Assembly: GCA_003184365.1 (NCBI GenBank)
Contig: NKYR01000201.1
Span: 1-48,799, forward strand
DNA: 48,799 nucleotides
Reading direction: 5' to 3'
From: Evernia prunastri
Lineage: Eukaryota; Ascomycota; Lecanoromycetes; Lecanorales; Parmeliaceae
In this document: in pieces, positions 33,168 to 43,083 of the stretch
Position numbering within the stretch: position 1 is the stretch's first letter
Layout: each line of letters begins with the position of its first letter
Made by a program: the position numbers and the translations under genes
The notes under the pieces: generated by a model
Seen by the model: only the letters and a program-made list of their open reading frames with translations
What the model was told of the DNA's origin: nothing
The model's database searches: none

Positions 33168-36100
33168 ATGATCTCAACAAGACACATTGCCCGCTTGGGC
33201 AAGCTGGTAAGCTCATCCCTTCCTCCGCACTACAGCCATGGCCATTGCCCTCGGACATAGTTGCAGCGACCTTGCTATCCGAGCAAAGATAATACTGATT
33301 GCACCATCAATAGGTCCCGAGTATCAGAGTCGTATGTTTTCCTCGTGATCGCGTCTTATCGAGGATGCTCCAACTCCAAAGCTACAAACTGCTTGGGCGC
33401 CCGCTTGGCCGTTCTGTTTGCTTACCTACGCTCTCCATAGCTCTCGAGGTCTCGAACACTCGCTACAGTTACAGATGATCCCTTGGCGCAGAAGGTCGAG
33501 ATGACCAACTGGGAAAAGGTATGGCTCCTGTGTGCATCAAGTCCATAAAGCTTTGTGTTCTCAGTTGCCCATACAAGCGGACGCTGATGTGGTTCGACAG
33601 GGTCATTATATTAACTACAAGTATGTGCCTATATTTCCCCGTGTTGTTATACTCGGCCTCTGTTCTGCGTGGCGTATGATGTCTGGATGCTAGCATTGGA
33701 GGCCCACAACGATCAATGTTAACCTTGCTTTTTTCTCTAGGAAAATGTCCGAAAATCTCTGCGTCGTCCGATCTCGTCTCAATCGCCCTCTGACATATGC
33801 GGAAAAAATACTTTATTCACATCTCGACGATCCCCATGGGCAAGACATTGAGCGAGGAAAGTCGTACCTAAAGCTGAGGCCTGACCGGGTCGCTTGTCAG
33901 GACGCGACAGCCCAGATGGCCATTCTACAATTCATGTCAGCAAACATGCCATCGGTAGCCACTCCTACGACTGTCCATTGCGATCACTTGATTGAGGCGC
34001 AAATCGGTGGCGAAAAGGATCTCGCTAGAGCTCAGGATATCAACAAGGAAGTTTACGATTTCTTATCATCCTCTTGTGCCAAGTACAATATTGGGTTCTG
34101 GAGACCCGGCTCAGGCATCATCCATCAAATCGTCCTAGAGAATTACGCTTTTCCCGGAGGTCTGATGATTGGTACCGATTCGCATACACCAAACGCGGGC
34201 GGTCTCGGCATGTGTGCTATCGGGGTTGGTGGCGCGGATGCGGTGGATGTTATGGCAAATCTGCCATGGGAGCTCAAAGCACCAAAGATTATCGGTGTAC
34301 GGCTTACAGGGGAGATGTCTGGCTGGACAGCGCCCAAAGACATCATCTTGAAAGTTGCCGGTATCTTGACCGTCAAAGGTGGAACTGGATCCATCGTCGA
34401 ATATCATGGTCCTGGTGTAGACTCATTGTCTTCGACAGGCATGGGCACAATCTGTAATATGGGGGTATGAGCTTTCCCTTTTTGCGACCAAAGTCTAAGT
34501 CACGAGACATACTGTGGAACAAAAATGATCACTTTAGTTATCGAATATTTTTCATAAGTCGGGGTTTTGACCTGAAGAAGCCATGCTGACAACGATCTTT
34601 GCGTAGGCTGAAATCGGCGCCACCACCTCGCTCTTCCCATTCAATGAACGAATGTATGATTACCTAGCAGCGACAAAGCGAAAGTCGATCGGAGACCTTG
34701 CCAGAACATATGCCGCAGAATTGCATGAGGACGAAGGGGCTCAGTACGATGAGCTCATCGAATTAAATCTTTCAGAGCTAGAGCCCCACATCAATGGGCC
34801 ATTTACCCCCGATTTGGCGACCCCCATCTCCAAGTTTAAAGAAGCTGTCTCTGCCAACCAGTGGCCGGAGGAGTTGAAAGTCGGGCTGATTGGCTCCTGC
34901 ACAAACTCATCCTACGAAGACATGTCTCGTGCTGCATCAATTGCGCGTGATGCCCTTAATCATGGCGTTAAAGCCAAGTCAATGTTTACCGTGACTCCTG
35001 GATCCGAGCAAATTCGCGCTACTATTGCGCGTGATGGTCAGCTCCAAACCCTTGAGGAATTTGGTGGTACGGTTCTGGCAAACGCTTGCGGACCATGCAT
35101 TGGGCAGTGGGATCGGAAGGATGTCAAAAAGGGCGAGGCTAATTCCATTCTCTCGTCGTACAACCGTAATTTCACTGGAAGAAACGATGCAAACCCTGCC
35201 ACACACTCATTTGTCACCTCACCAGATCTTGTTGTTGCACTAACAATGGCTGGCACGCTGAACTTCAACCCCCTGACAGATACCTTGAAGGACAAGGACG
35301 GTAACGAGTTCAAATTGTCCGCTCCTACCGGAGATGGCCTACCTGCAAACGGCTACGACCCTGGTGAAGATACTTACCAAGCGCCGCCTGACGACCGAGC
35401 CTCGATCGCTGTGGCTGTGTCCCCAGAAAGTGATCGACTTCAAATTCTCGCCGGGTTCCAAGCGTGGGACGGCAAGGATCCTACAGACATACCGATTTTG
35501 ATCAAAACCAAAGGAAAAACTACAACCGATCATATCTCCATGGCAGGTCCTTGGCTCAAGTATCGTGGTCATCTCGACAACATCTCCAATAACATGCTAA
35601 TTGGGGCTATAAACGCTGCGAACGGCGAAGCCAACAAGGTCAAAAATTTCGCAACCGGTGAGGTTGGTGCAGTCCCTGCAACAGCGAGAGATTACAAAAA
35701 GAAAGGTATCCAATGGGTCGTAGTCGGTGACTGGAACTATGGCGAGGGAAGTTCAAGGGAACATGCCGCTCTTGAGCCAAGACATCTAGGCGGCCTTGCG
35801 ATCATCACTCGTAGCTTCGCCCGTATTGTGAGTATTTCTCAACCCTTGCCTCGCATCTAATTCCTTTCATTTCACCAGCCCGCTTATCAATACACCCACA
35901 GCACGAAACCAATCTCAAGAAACAAGGCATGTTACCATTGACTTTCGCCGATCCCGCCGATTATGACAAAATCAATCCAGACGACAAAGTTGATGTTATG
36001 TGCACCCAGTTGGCCGTCGGCAAACCCTTGACGCTGAGAGTGCATCCCAAGAATGGCGAGGTATGGGAAGCAACGCTGCAGCATACCTTCAACGAAAGCC

Positions 36101-36186
36101 AGATCGCCTGGTTCAAAGATGGCAGTGCATTAAACACCATGGCGAAACACTCAGAGGCGCAGACGGAAAGTGGGGCAAATGCTTAA
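33168..36186 (+). CDS. ACO1: Aconitate hydratase, mitochondrial (aconitase)
   Basis: It interconverts citrate and isocitrate in the TCA cycle, using a [4Fe-4S] cluster. Six exons: 33168-33206, 33441-33518, 33601-33620, 33741-34464, 34607-35827 and 35902-36186, 788 aa. The first exons encode an Arg-rich mitochondrial leader (MISTRHIARLGK-LLSRSRTLATVTDD) joined to KVEMTNWEK, GHYINYK and KMSENLCVVRSRLNRP. Exon 3 is only 20 nt. Cluster ligands are Cys385 (GSCTNSS), Cys448 and Cys451 (NACGPCIGQW), with the 63- and 3-residue spacing of known aconitases. Other signatures are GTDSHTPNAGGLG, TTDHISMAGPWLKYRG and GEGSSREHAALEPRHLGG. The sequence is close to canonical fungal AcoA, not a diverged paralogue. 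It converges with DAM1 (468 bp between the stops). Confidence 0.97.
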
Positions 36187-36654
36187 GAATATCTGTAAAC
36201 TGCTCAGTGAAAGCAGGTTGACCCACGAAGCGCTGCGATTTTGTGACATGAAGGCAAGAAAGGATCAGTACAGATTGCAGTACCAAAAGACTGGGAGATT
36301 GAAGCGAGCGTCGATTCTGCAGCACCTGTACGTATTGTTATACTTTTATCTTGCCCGTCTTGTACATGAATATTACGCGTCAGGGTCAATGGGCATAACT
36401 GCGTGAACCATGAAATGTATACCTCACAGAAACGAAGTATTGTAGCCAGCCTTACCTAGCGCCACCTATGCTGAGGTCAAAGTGAGCAAGTCTCGGCTCA
36501 GCTTCTGTTTTCTTAGCTATTCCGGAGACTTCCTTTCATTTGGGACCAGCACTGGACATTTGGTTTGGGTATCTACAAACACGCTTCTTGCATGGCATAC
36601 ACCATCAAGAAGAGCGGCGAGTAATTCGTCTCCTCAATCGAAACCGTCATCATC
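36187..36654. other. Convergent 3' region between aconitase and DAM1
   Basis: 468 bp between two stop codons on opposite strands, presumably the two 3' UTRs. The frames in it are antisense shadows without family resemblance. Confidence 0.5.
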
Positions 36655-37332
36655 TCAACGTGTACCCCTTGGCTTCCCCCTTGCGATACCGCTGCTCCTC
36701 AAATTACCATGCGATGCTCCTCCCCTTCCTCCCCTTGGCTGGGTCTCACCGCCTACGCGCTTGTTGAGCCCTGAAATGGGACGTGCAATGGGTGCCGGAG
36801 TTGCAAATTTGGTGGGGGCCCGAGAGGAAGGCGGATTTTCAACGAAAGATGTGTCGGTTGTCATAAAAGTCTCATCGCCAAAGTCCGGGCGGGAAACATG
36901 ATCTGTGGATCGACCATGCTCCTCATTTTGTTTTGCGCGTTTGAATGAATCTGATATGGGAGCCTGTTGTAATGCTTCAGTGCCGCTGCACACTCAACAT
37001 GTCACGGAACGAACCTCTGGAAAGTCCACACAAAAAGCATTCATGTTCATCCCATACAAGAAAGCCGCAAAACTCTCATTAAATCTGCTCAGGCTCTCGT
37101 GCATCAACTGTACATGCATGAAGTTGGCTTCTAGGTCGGCCATTGAGTCCGAGAGTTCGGCAAAAGCAGGCTCAAGAGACTCGAGAGGAAAGGCAGAGGA
37201 GCCAGTGTAGGGAGTGAAGGTCTGACTGTCGCGGAGGGATGTGCGCGAGCTTGGGCGTAGAGGGGTGGAAGGCCGAGAGGGGGGTTTGTTGTGAGAGGCT
37301 GAAGTGGAGCTTTTGGTATTAGGGAAATCCAT
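36655..37332 (-). CDS. DAM1: DASH/DAM1 complex subunit Dam1
   Basis: Dam1 is a subunit of the fungal DASH ring that couples kinetochores to spindle microtubules and is a target of Aurora B (Ipl1). Two exons: 37332-37015 and 36963-36655, with a 51-nt intron that contains an in-frame TGA; 208 aa. The N-terminus is Ser/Thr/Pro-rich (PSRPSTPLRPSSRTSLRDSQ), followed by the conserved Dam1 core FPLESLEPAFAELSDSMADL, EANFMHVQLMHESLSRFNES and FAAFLYGMNMNAFCVDFPE, spliced to APISDSFKRAKQ. The C-terminal tail is Gly/Arg/Pro-rich (GGRGGASHGN, GKPRGTR), as usual for the microtubule-binding tail. It is divergent from the Sec14-like gene (312 bp between starts). Confidence 0.93.
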
Positions 37333-37644
37333 ACTTTAAGGCAGTGGATAGCAAATGGAGGCAAGAAGGGTATTAGTATCGTAGCGCGAGGTGTGGTTGG
37401 TCCATTTAATGTTTGGTATCTTATGTATCTTACAATATCGGCCACCATGGGCGGGCCTTTGAGATGCCGAAGGCCAAAAAATACCTAGTAATACAGATCC
37501 TACGGGTAATTGAGTACCGTACTACTACTACATTAAATCTTAGAAAATAAGTAACCCTTGCCAAATCTTTCATTTCTTAATTATCCTTACAATTATCACA
37601 TAGCCTGACACGCCAATGGTATTTCATTCATTGGGACTGTACAT
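37333..37644. promoter_or_regulatory. Divergent promoter of DAM1 and the Sec14-like gene
   Basis: 312 bp between the two start codons. The DAM1 side (37333-37440) is AT-balanced, and the middle has ACTACTACTAC (37517-37530). No defined site could be assigned. It is shorter if the second Met of the Sec14-like gene (37945) is the true start. Confidence 0.4.
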
Positions 37645-39512
37645 ATGTACGCTCGCAGCATCCTTTCTTTTCTCTCTTTGAAACTCCAACCACGTCTGGT
37701 CATCTTGCGGCCTTGGCCCGTCTCTCGACTTTCCCCCTCAACGCACATTGCTCGGAGACATCTCTATCACGATTCTCAAGAGTGCTGCTGGCGTATGGTG
37801 CAAAGCAGTCTTCCGGGAACAGGGACCGTAATCCTTCTTGTGACAGCTCTAGTCAGCGGATCCGTCATATTTCACCACCCAACGCAAAGCCCAGAGCACC
37901 CAGAGTCTTCCGAGCGCACGGGAACCAGCAAAGAGCACGTAACTATGCCTGGCGCTATACTTCCGGGGCGACCCGGTAACCTGACGAAGGAACAAGAACG
38001 TAAACTACAGGAGATGTGGATTGCGACGTTGAAAATCTTCGGCGTGCCTGGCATTAACGATGGCACCGACGGCGATGCCGCATCAGTAGCGGGTTCTGAA
38101 ACTGCTGAGCAGGCCGGAACGTCTAGCTCTGGAAAGAAGAAGAAAAAGCGCGTCAATTTGTTTAGCAGGAGACACCATGAAGACGCTGGTACCGAGGACG
38201 CTGAAAGTGTTTCGACAGATGGAAATGACAAATACGGTCAGACAAAGGAATTCCACAACGTTCTCGAAAGCCAGTCTCCAGAAGCCATACGTACGGCATT
38301 CTGGAGCATGGTCAAGCATGATGATCCCGATGGCTTGCTGCTGAGGTTTCTTCGGGCCCGAAAATGGAATATCCAAAATGCTTTGGTAATGTTGATTTCT
38401 ACCATGCACTGGCGAATGCAGGGAATGCACGTAGACGACGATATAGTAAGAAAGGGGGAGGGCGGTGCCTTGGAAGATAGCGCTAGCTCAACCACCCAGA
38501 CCAAGAAAGAAGCCCAAGACTTTTTGACACAAATGAGGTTGGGGAAGAGCTTTTTGCATGGTACAGACAAAGAAGGAAGGCCAATTACCGTTGTAAGGGT
38601 GAAATTGCACAAACAAGGAGAACAGAGTGAAGCCAGCCTCGAGAGGTTTACTGTGTATACAATTGAGACGGCTAGATTACTCCTTACTCCTAACGTGGAC
38701 ACTGCAGTGAGTATCTTGATGTTTAAACTTCGGCAGCATTCTGAAGATTACTACCAGGCCATTATATTTGACATGACGGACTTTTCCATGGCGAATATGG
38801 TATGATGAATTCCACGGAAGCGACGTGCTTATGTTAATTCGGTCATCAGGATTACGGCCCGGTGAAGTTTATGATCAAGGTTTTCGAAGCAAATTACCCA
38901 GAGAGTTTGGGAGTTGTTCTTGTGCATAAGTCGCCTTGGTTATTTCAGGGTAAGTCGTCACCAGACCGACTAAGGACGACGTGATGGGCTAATCATATAG
39001 GCGTCTGGAAACTGATCAAGGGCTGGCTAGATCCAGTGGTAGCGGGCAAAGTGCATTTCACTAACAGCGTCGAGGAGCTGGCGGAGTTTGTCGAGCGAAG
39101 CCATATTATCCAGGAACTAGGAGGAGACGACCCGTGGACTTACCACTATGTTGAGCCAATCGCTGGAGAAAACAAACTACTTTCGGATGCTGCAACAAGA
39201 CAGCGACTACTGAACGAGCGAGCTGCAGTGGTCAAAGACTATGAGACTACAACGCACCAATGGATCCATGATTCGACAGATGCACTGCAACAGAAAAGAT
39301 CCGAGTTGACCAAGCGATTACGGAATGGTTACTGGGAGCTTGATCCGTATCTGAGGGCAAGGACTTTGTACGACCGTACGGGTGTAATTAAAGAGGGCGG
39401 GCAGATCCAGTATTACGGATCCCCCACCAGTAGTACTGGCTCAAGTGCTAACCATTGTTCGATTGAGAACGGCCCACTCCCTCCAGGACACCAAGCGGAT
39501 GACCTTGACTGA
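37645..39512 (+). CDS. Sec14-like CRAL-TRIO lipid-transfer protein (Csr1/Sfh2-like)
   Basis: Probably a phosphatidylinositol transfer protein linking lipid metabolism and trafficking. Exons 37645-38706, 38758-38799, 38850-38949 and 39001-39512 give 571 aa from the first ATG. The first 100 residues are Arg-rich with a hydrophobic segment (TVILLVTALVSGSVIF). A second ATG at 37945 (MPGAILPGRPGNLTKEQERK) fits the family start better and gives 471 aa, so the longer leader is uncertain. Then come a KKKKKR linker, the CRAL-TRIO N-terminal helix region (DGLLLRFLRARKWNIQNALV), and the lipid pocket (SFLHGTDKEGRPITVVR, AIIFDMTDFSMANM, VKFMIKVFEANYPESLGVV, VHKSPWLFQGVWKLIKGWLD). The first intron (38707-38757, 51 nt, GTGAGT...CCAG) has no stop and keeps frame. 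Its 17 residues interrupt the conserved TPNVDTA-AIIFDMTD strand, so it must be spliced. Confidence 0.9.
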
Positions 39513-39642
39513 TAGACTATGGCCTGAACAGAGTAGGGTCGCTCTGAGGTGAAGTGCGATGTTTTATGGAGCCATGATTCCAGTACGTTCACGGCCGACC
39601 TCATGCTGTACATACTACACGTTCCATACTTTGGTCAGTCTG

Positions 39643-40427
39643 CTACATTTTTGCCTTGACCTCATCGTAATACTTCCTCAGATTGTCCATATTCGTTTCT
39701 GATGCTGGCCAGCCAATACCCAACCCTTCTTGCTGGTTCGGTTTAGGTATCTGATGTTTGTTAGATGGCTCCCAGGATGGAAATTGCCACCAGGGATTTG
39801 TGCATACTATGTGGAAGTGAACCTCCAATGACAAAAGTCAGCACACGGACTGGGAATGAAGGCCAGGAGCATATTGATGGAAGCAATTACATGGTCGACT
39901 TCTTGATGCGCCAATCTTCCATTATTCTGGAGAATGTTGTAATTTTCCGAGCCTGTTGCCTTAGCAAGCTTCTTAGCTACTGGCTGTGCACGCAGTCAGC
40001 ATGCTCATGCTCATGCACATGCCCCACGTACGGTATCCGCAAGTAGGGTTTCAAGTACAGGGGTTTCCACACCAAGACTTCTTCTAGCTGGTCATCAGGA
40101 ATATCCGTAAGCTTTGAACCATGGACTTTGGGCACGACAAGCTGCACACGCAATCATCGTCAGCTCCACAAGCATACGCGATTGATAGGAGCACAGCAAG
40201 ACAGAAAAGTGGAGGCTCACAGCATGGCCTTGGCTCAATGGTTGGATGTCAAGGAAGGCGAGGACTCGCTCGCTTTCGAATAATTTGAATGAGGGGATGT
40301 CGCCTTTTTGGTTTGTCAGTCAGAGATAGATAAAGAGGTTTTTTAAAAGGGTAAAAGGCAGAGTAGGGATAATGTGGGAAGAGACTTGAAGACCTTTGAT
40401 AATTTTGCAAAAGATACAGGCGGCCAT
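39643..40427 (-). CDS. HNT1: Histidine-triad nucleotide-binding protein (Hnt1/HINT), with a 15-nt microexon
   Basis: HINT proteins hydrolyse adenosine phosphoramidates (AMP-NH2, AMP-lysine). Six exons: 40427-40394, 40303-40221, 40141-40073, 39983-39891, 39822-39808 and 39750-39643, 133 aa, the normal HINT length. Read-out: MAACIFCKIIK-GDIPSFKLFESERVLAF, LSQGHA-LVVPKVHGSKLTDIPDD, L-PVAKKLAKATGSENYNILQ, NNGRLAHQEVDH | VHFHI | IPKPNQQEGLGIGWPA. The triad His93-Val-His95-Phe-His97 is split by an intron after His93. The fifth exon is 15 nt (GTTCACTTCCACATA), encoding VHFHI with the other two His. Its acceptor is TTGGAG and its donor GTATGC. All joins are phase-consistent. Long open frames miss this gene entirely. 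It converges with the Sec14-like gene (130 bp). Confidence 0.93.
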
Positions 40428-40849
40428 TATTGTCGTAGTTAAAGAACCAGATTGGTTGCGAAATCAGAAAATGAAATGCGATGATACATGGTCCGATTAG
40501 GACTCTTATTATGTAAGTTCGGCTTATGTTATACTTATATAGGTACCTTAGGTAGCTCCGGTAGGACCAGGTTTCGCGTGCTTTTCGTGTTTTCGTGTTT
40601 TCGTGTGTGGGCGTAATGACGCGTTACTTCAATTCTTTCCTACGGATGAATGCACTATCATGTAATTACAGAACTTGGATAACACATGAATTAGCAAATG
40701 CCGTTTCCGCACTAGCATTGAGTCTTGCAGTGCACTTCTTCCTGGTCTATGGCAAACAATACTCTTGGCTAATACTGTCAACTGTACGCATGATCTCCAT
40801 ACAACAGCTCTCGCACCCTGTACTCTGCCTTTCAATCAAGACTAGATAT
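40428..40849. other. Upstream region of HNT1 and 3' flank of the Whi5-like gene
   Basis: No gene is supported. It contains the 13-mer GGTACCTTAGGTA at 40542-40554, and TTTTCGTGTTTTCGTGT near 40580-40600. A plus frame at 40595-40954 has no family resemblance and overlaps the 3' end of the next gene. Confidence 0.45.
40542..40554. promoter_or_regulatory. Candidate promoter motif GGTACCTTAGGTA (second copy)
   Basis: Exact 13-bp match to 31867-31879, located 115 bp upstream of the HNT1 start. Role unknown; see the CWH43 upstream copy. Confidence 0.35.
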
Positions 40850-42066
40850 TTAAGAGACCAGCTCTCCACCCAGTTCCATACCAAGGCCATTTTCTTTGTT
40901 GATGGATCCTCGCCCAATATTGCTGAGATTCGGACTTCCGCCTGGGGGTACTAGACTGTCGAAATTTAATCTTCGCCTGGCTTCTAACGCTGCCAGAGGT
41001 GTTTTCGGCAAGCCAGGGGTGCGACTTCCAAGGAATGCCCCCTGAGCAGGACTGGGAGTGACGTTGACGAAATCTGCGAAGTTGAACTGCTGACCAGGAG
41101 TGTTAAAGCCTCCCATACCTGGCGTAGACATCATGGACGAAGGAAGTGCCTGGTTGTTGGAGGGTGGTGTCGAGGGAGCGAATACTCGAGATGCTTTGGC
41201 ACCCGGATTCGCAGGCGAGGGTGATGTGGCAAGGTATAGGAGCAGGTCTGCGCCTTCTTCGCCCGCCGCATTACCCTTGCGCTGACGGGTAGCGCGGCTC
41301 CTTGTGGGAGGAGGGGTGCGAGGAGGTGAAGAACGATAGACCGAAGAATTTATCCGATACGATTGGGTTGGCAGATCAGCGTCCTCTTCCTCGGAGATAT
41401 GACCGAAAGGAGGCGAAACAGGAACAGTGGAAACCTCGGAAGTGAAGGAAAGGTTCGGATTTCGGGAGCCCGAAAAGTGGTGGTTAGACTCTCGATGACG
41501 GTAGATTGGAGATGACTCTGGCAAGTTATAAGAGCTTTTCCAAGATGTCCGAGACGTCTCGCACTGGGGCGGTGCCATAGAATGTGATCGCATCCGCTTC
41601 TCAGGATTCATTACAAGGTCTGTGGCTGTAGATTGATATATGTTCCTCTTCCGAGACATTTTGCGATTTCCGGAAATGCGAATGCCGTCCGAAAACACCG
41701 GGGCGGTCAAAGGTGACGAAGCAAGCCCACCAGAGAACAGTTGATGCTCGGAAGAGCTCGAGGAAGAGTTTGAGGACGTTTCGACACTCGAGCTAGGTCT
41801 CTTCTGCCTCATAGTCTGCTCCAGGCGGGCTTCAACGTCGCTGAAGCGTAGACTCTCTTGGCCGTGCTGAGCTTTGTAGCTGGCCAGAGCAAGACGATCC
41901 TGTAACTTTCTAGCCATCTAGTATCGGTCATGTCAGGCACATGCTCTGGCTATTAGGTGTTGAAACGGTTGCGGGAAAGTGGGGGTTCTACCTTTGATAC
42001 CTCTGCCCTCCTGAGGACCTTGGATACGACCTCTGTGGGAGGAGTTTGCCGAAAAGTCGCAGACAT
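40850..42066 (-). CDS. Whi5/Nrm1-like G1/S transcription repressor
   Basis: Whi5/Nrm1 proteins bind SBF/MBF and restrain G1/S transcription until CDK phosphorylation. Two exons: 42066-41992 (MSATFRQTPPTEVVSKVLRR...) and 41917-40850, separated by a 74-nt intron, 380 aa. The start of exon 2, MARKLQDRLALASYKAQHG, is the conserved helix seen in many filamentous-fungal members. Near the middle is the short GTB-like motif GADLLLYLATSPSPANP, the part that contacts Swi4/Swi6-type factors. The rest is disordered, Ser/Pro-rich, with many SP/TP sites (SPPRTPPPTRSR, TPPSNN, TPSPAQG, RTPGLPKTPL) that fit CDK control. The assignment rests on the two motifs and composition; fast-evolving regions give no further help. 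Confidence 0.8.
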
Positions 42067-43083
42067 GTTATGTAGTCTCAAGGGAGTGCAAACGTGAAAG
42101 CTGAGAATGGAAAGGCGGAAGTGTAGTTGGAGCCTAGCTAACGGAGCGGTGTTGAGAGCAAGTCAAGGGCGGCTATCTAGGCAGAGTGGCGGTTCTACAA
42201 TCAGGAGTGCAATAAAGTCTGTCCAATTAGGAAGTATCTATCTGCGCGGGGAGAAGAGAGTAGTAGAGTCTTCTTGAATGGAAAATGAATAGGATGGAAG
42301 AGCAGCGAGTGTTGAACGTGCAATATGATGAGTAGGTACCACCAACTTCACCTATGTAGTGGGAAGGAGGAGGTTGGCGTTACGATGGACTGAAAAATAC
42401 CTTAGCTAGTGATTTAAATTACTGTTTGAGTCATATGTATGGTAGTATCTTACTTTATGTCTTCTATGTCTTTTCTTTCGTTATGCCTTGATGCACTGAT
42501 GACGATTGTTCCCGTCAGTATTCTGTTTGCATGGGCTTTCTCTGCTCTTCCTTGTCTTTACGTATAATCGAGAGTTTATCCTACCTAACCTAAGAGAATA
42601 GAAGATTAGATAGCCACCAAGTTGGATGATGATGATGATACACGCTGGGATAATTGTAGGGCTATGTTGTAGTCGTACCTGATGGTAAATTACCTTACCT
42701 TGATCTTACCTGGCTCCGTGGTATAAACTATGCTAGCTAGATATCCATCGTCCTTGCCTTTATTGCTTGAACAAGTTTTACCTCAAGTCAGCTCACAGTC
42801 TTTCGTTTTCCCTCTCTCTTCACACGTTTTCCCCCTTCATCTTTCGGCTCAGGGTTCTTCTCCCACTTTTCACGCCGTCCTGTCGTTAAGCTGCTATTTC
42901 CACCGTCGTTGGTACTCTCAAAGCACTTCCTACACCTCCCCGGCATGAGTCTCGGTGGTAGATCTTCCGAAACGTTGAGCAATTCCACTGCACACTCCTC
43001 TCCATGAATGCGCTCCTTTTTCTGAGGCAATCAGAGACACATATCCCTTCTGGATAATATCCACAAGACATCTAAAAGCTACA
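42067..43083. other. Divergent intergenic region between the Whi5-like gene and the metallopeptidase
   Basis: 1017 bp between the divergent starts. No gene is supported. It contains TACCTTACCTTG and TACCTAACCTAA words (42580-42715), a short GAT repeat (42625-42640), and a long pyrimidine-rich tract (42745-42960) before the metallopeptidase that looks like a fungal core promoter or 5' UTR. Small frames here are low-complexity shadows of that tract. Confidence 0.5.

Noticed and set aside
36482..36901. 139-codon plus-strand frame
   Set aside because: Antisense shadow of the second DAM1 exon, whose minus-strand product is clearly conserved.
38238..38702. 154-codon minus-strand frame
   Set aside because: Antisense to the Sec14-like coding exon; no similarity to any protein family.
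42730..42948. 72-codon frame before the metallopeptidase
   Set aside because: It lies in a pyrimidine-rich promoter/leader tract and shows only low-complexity residues.
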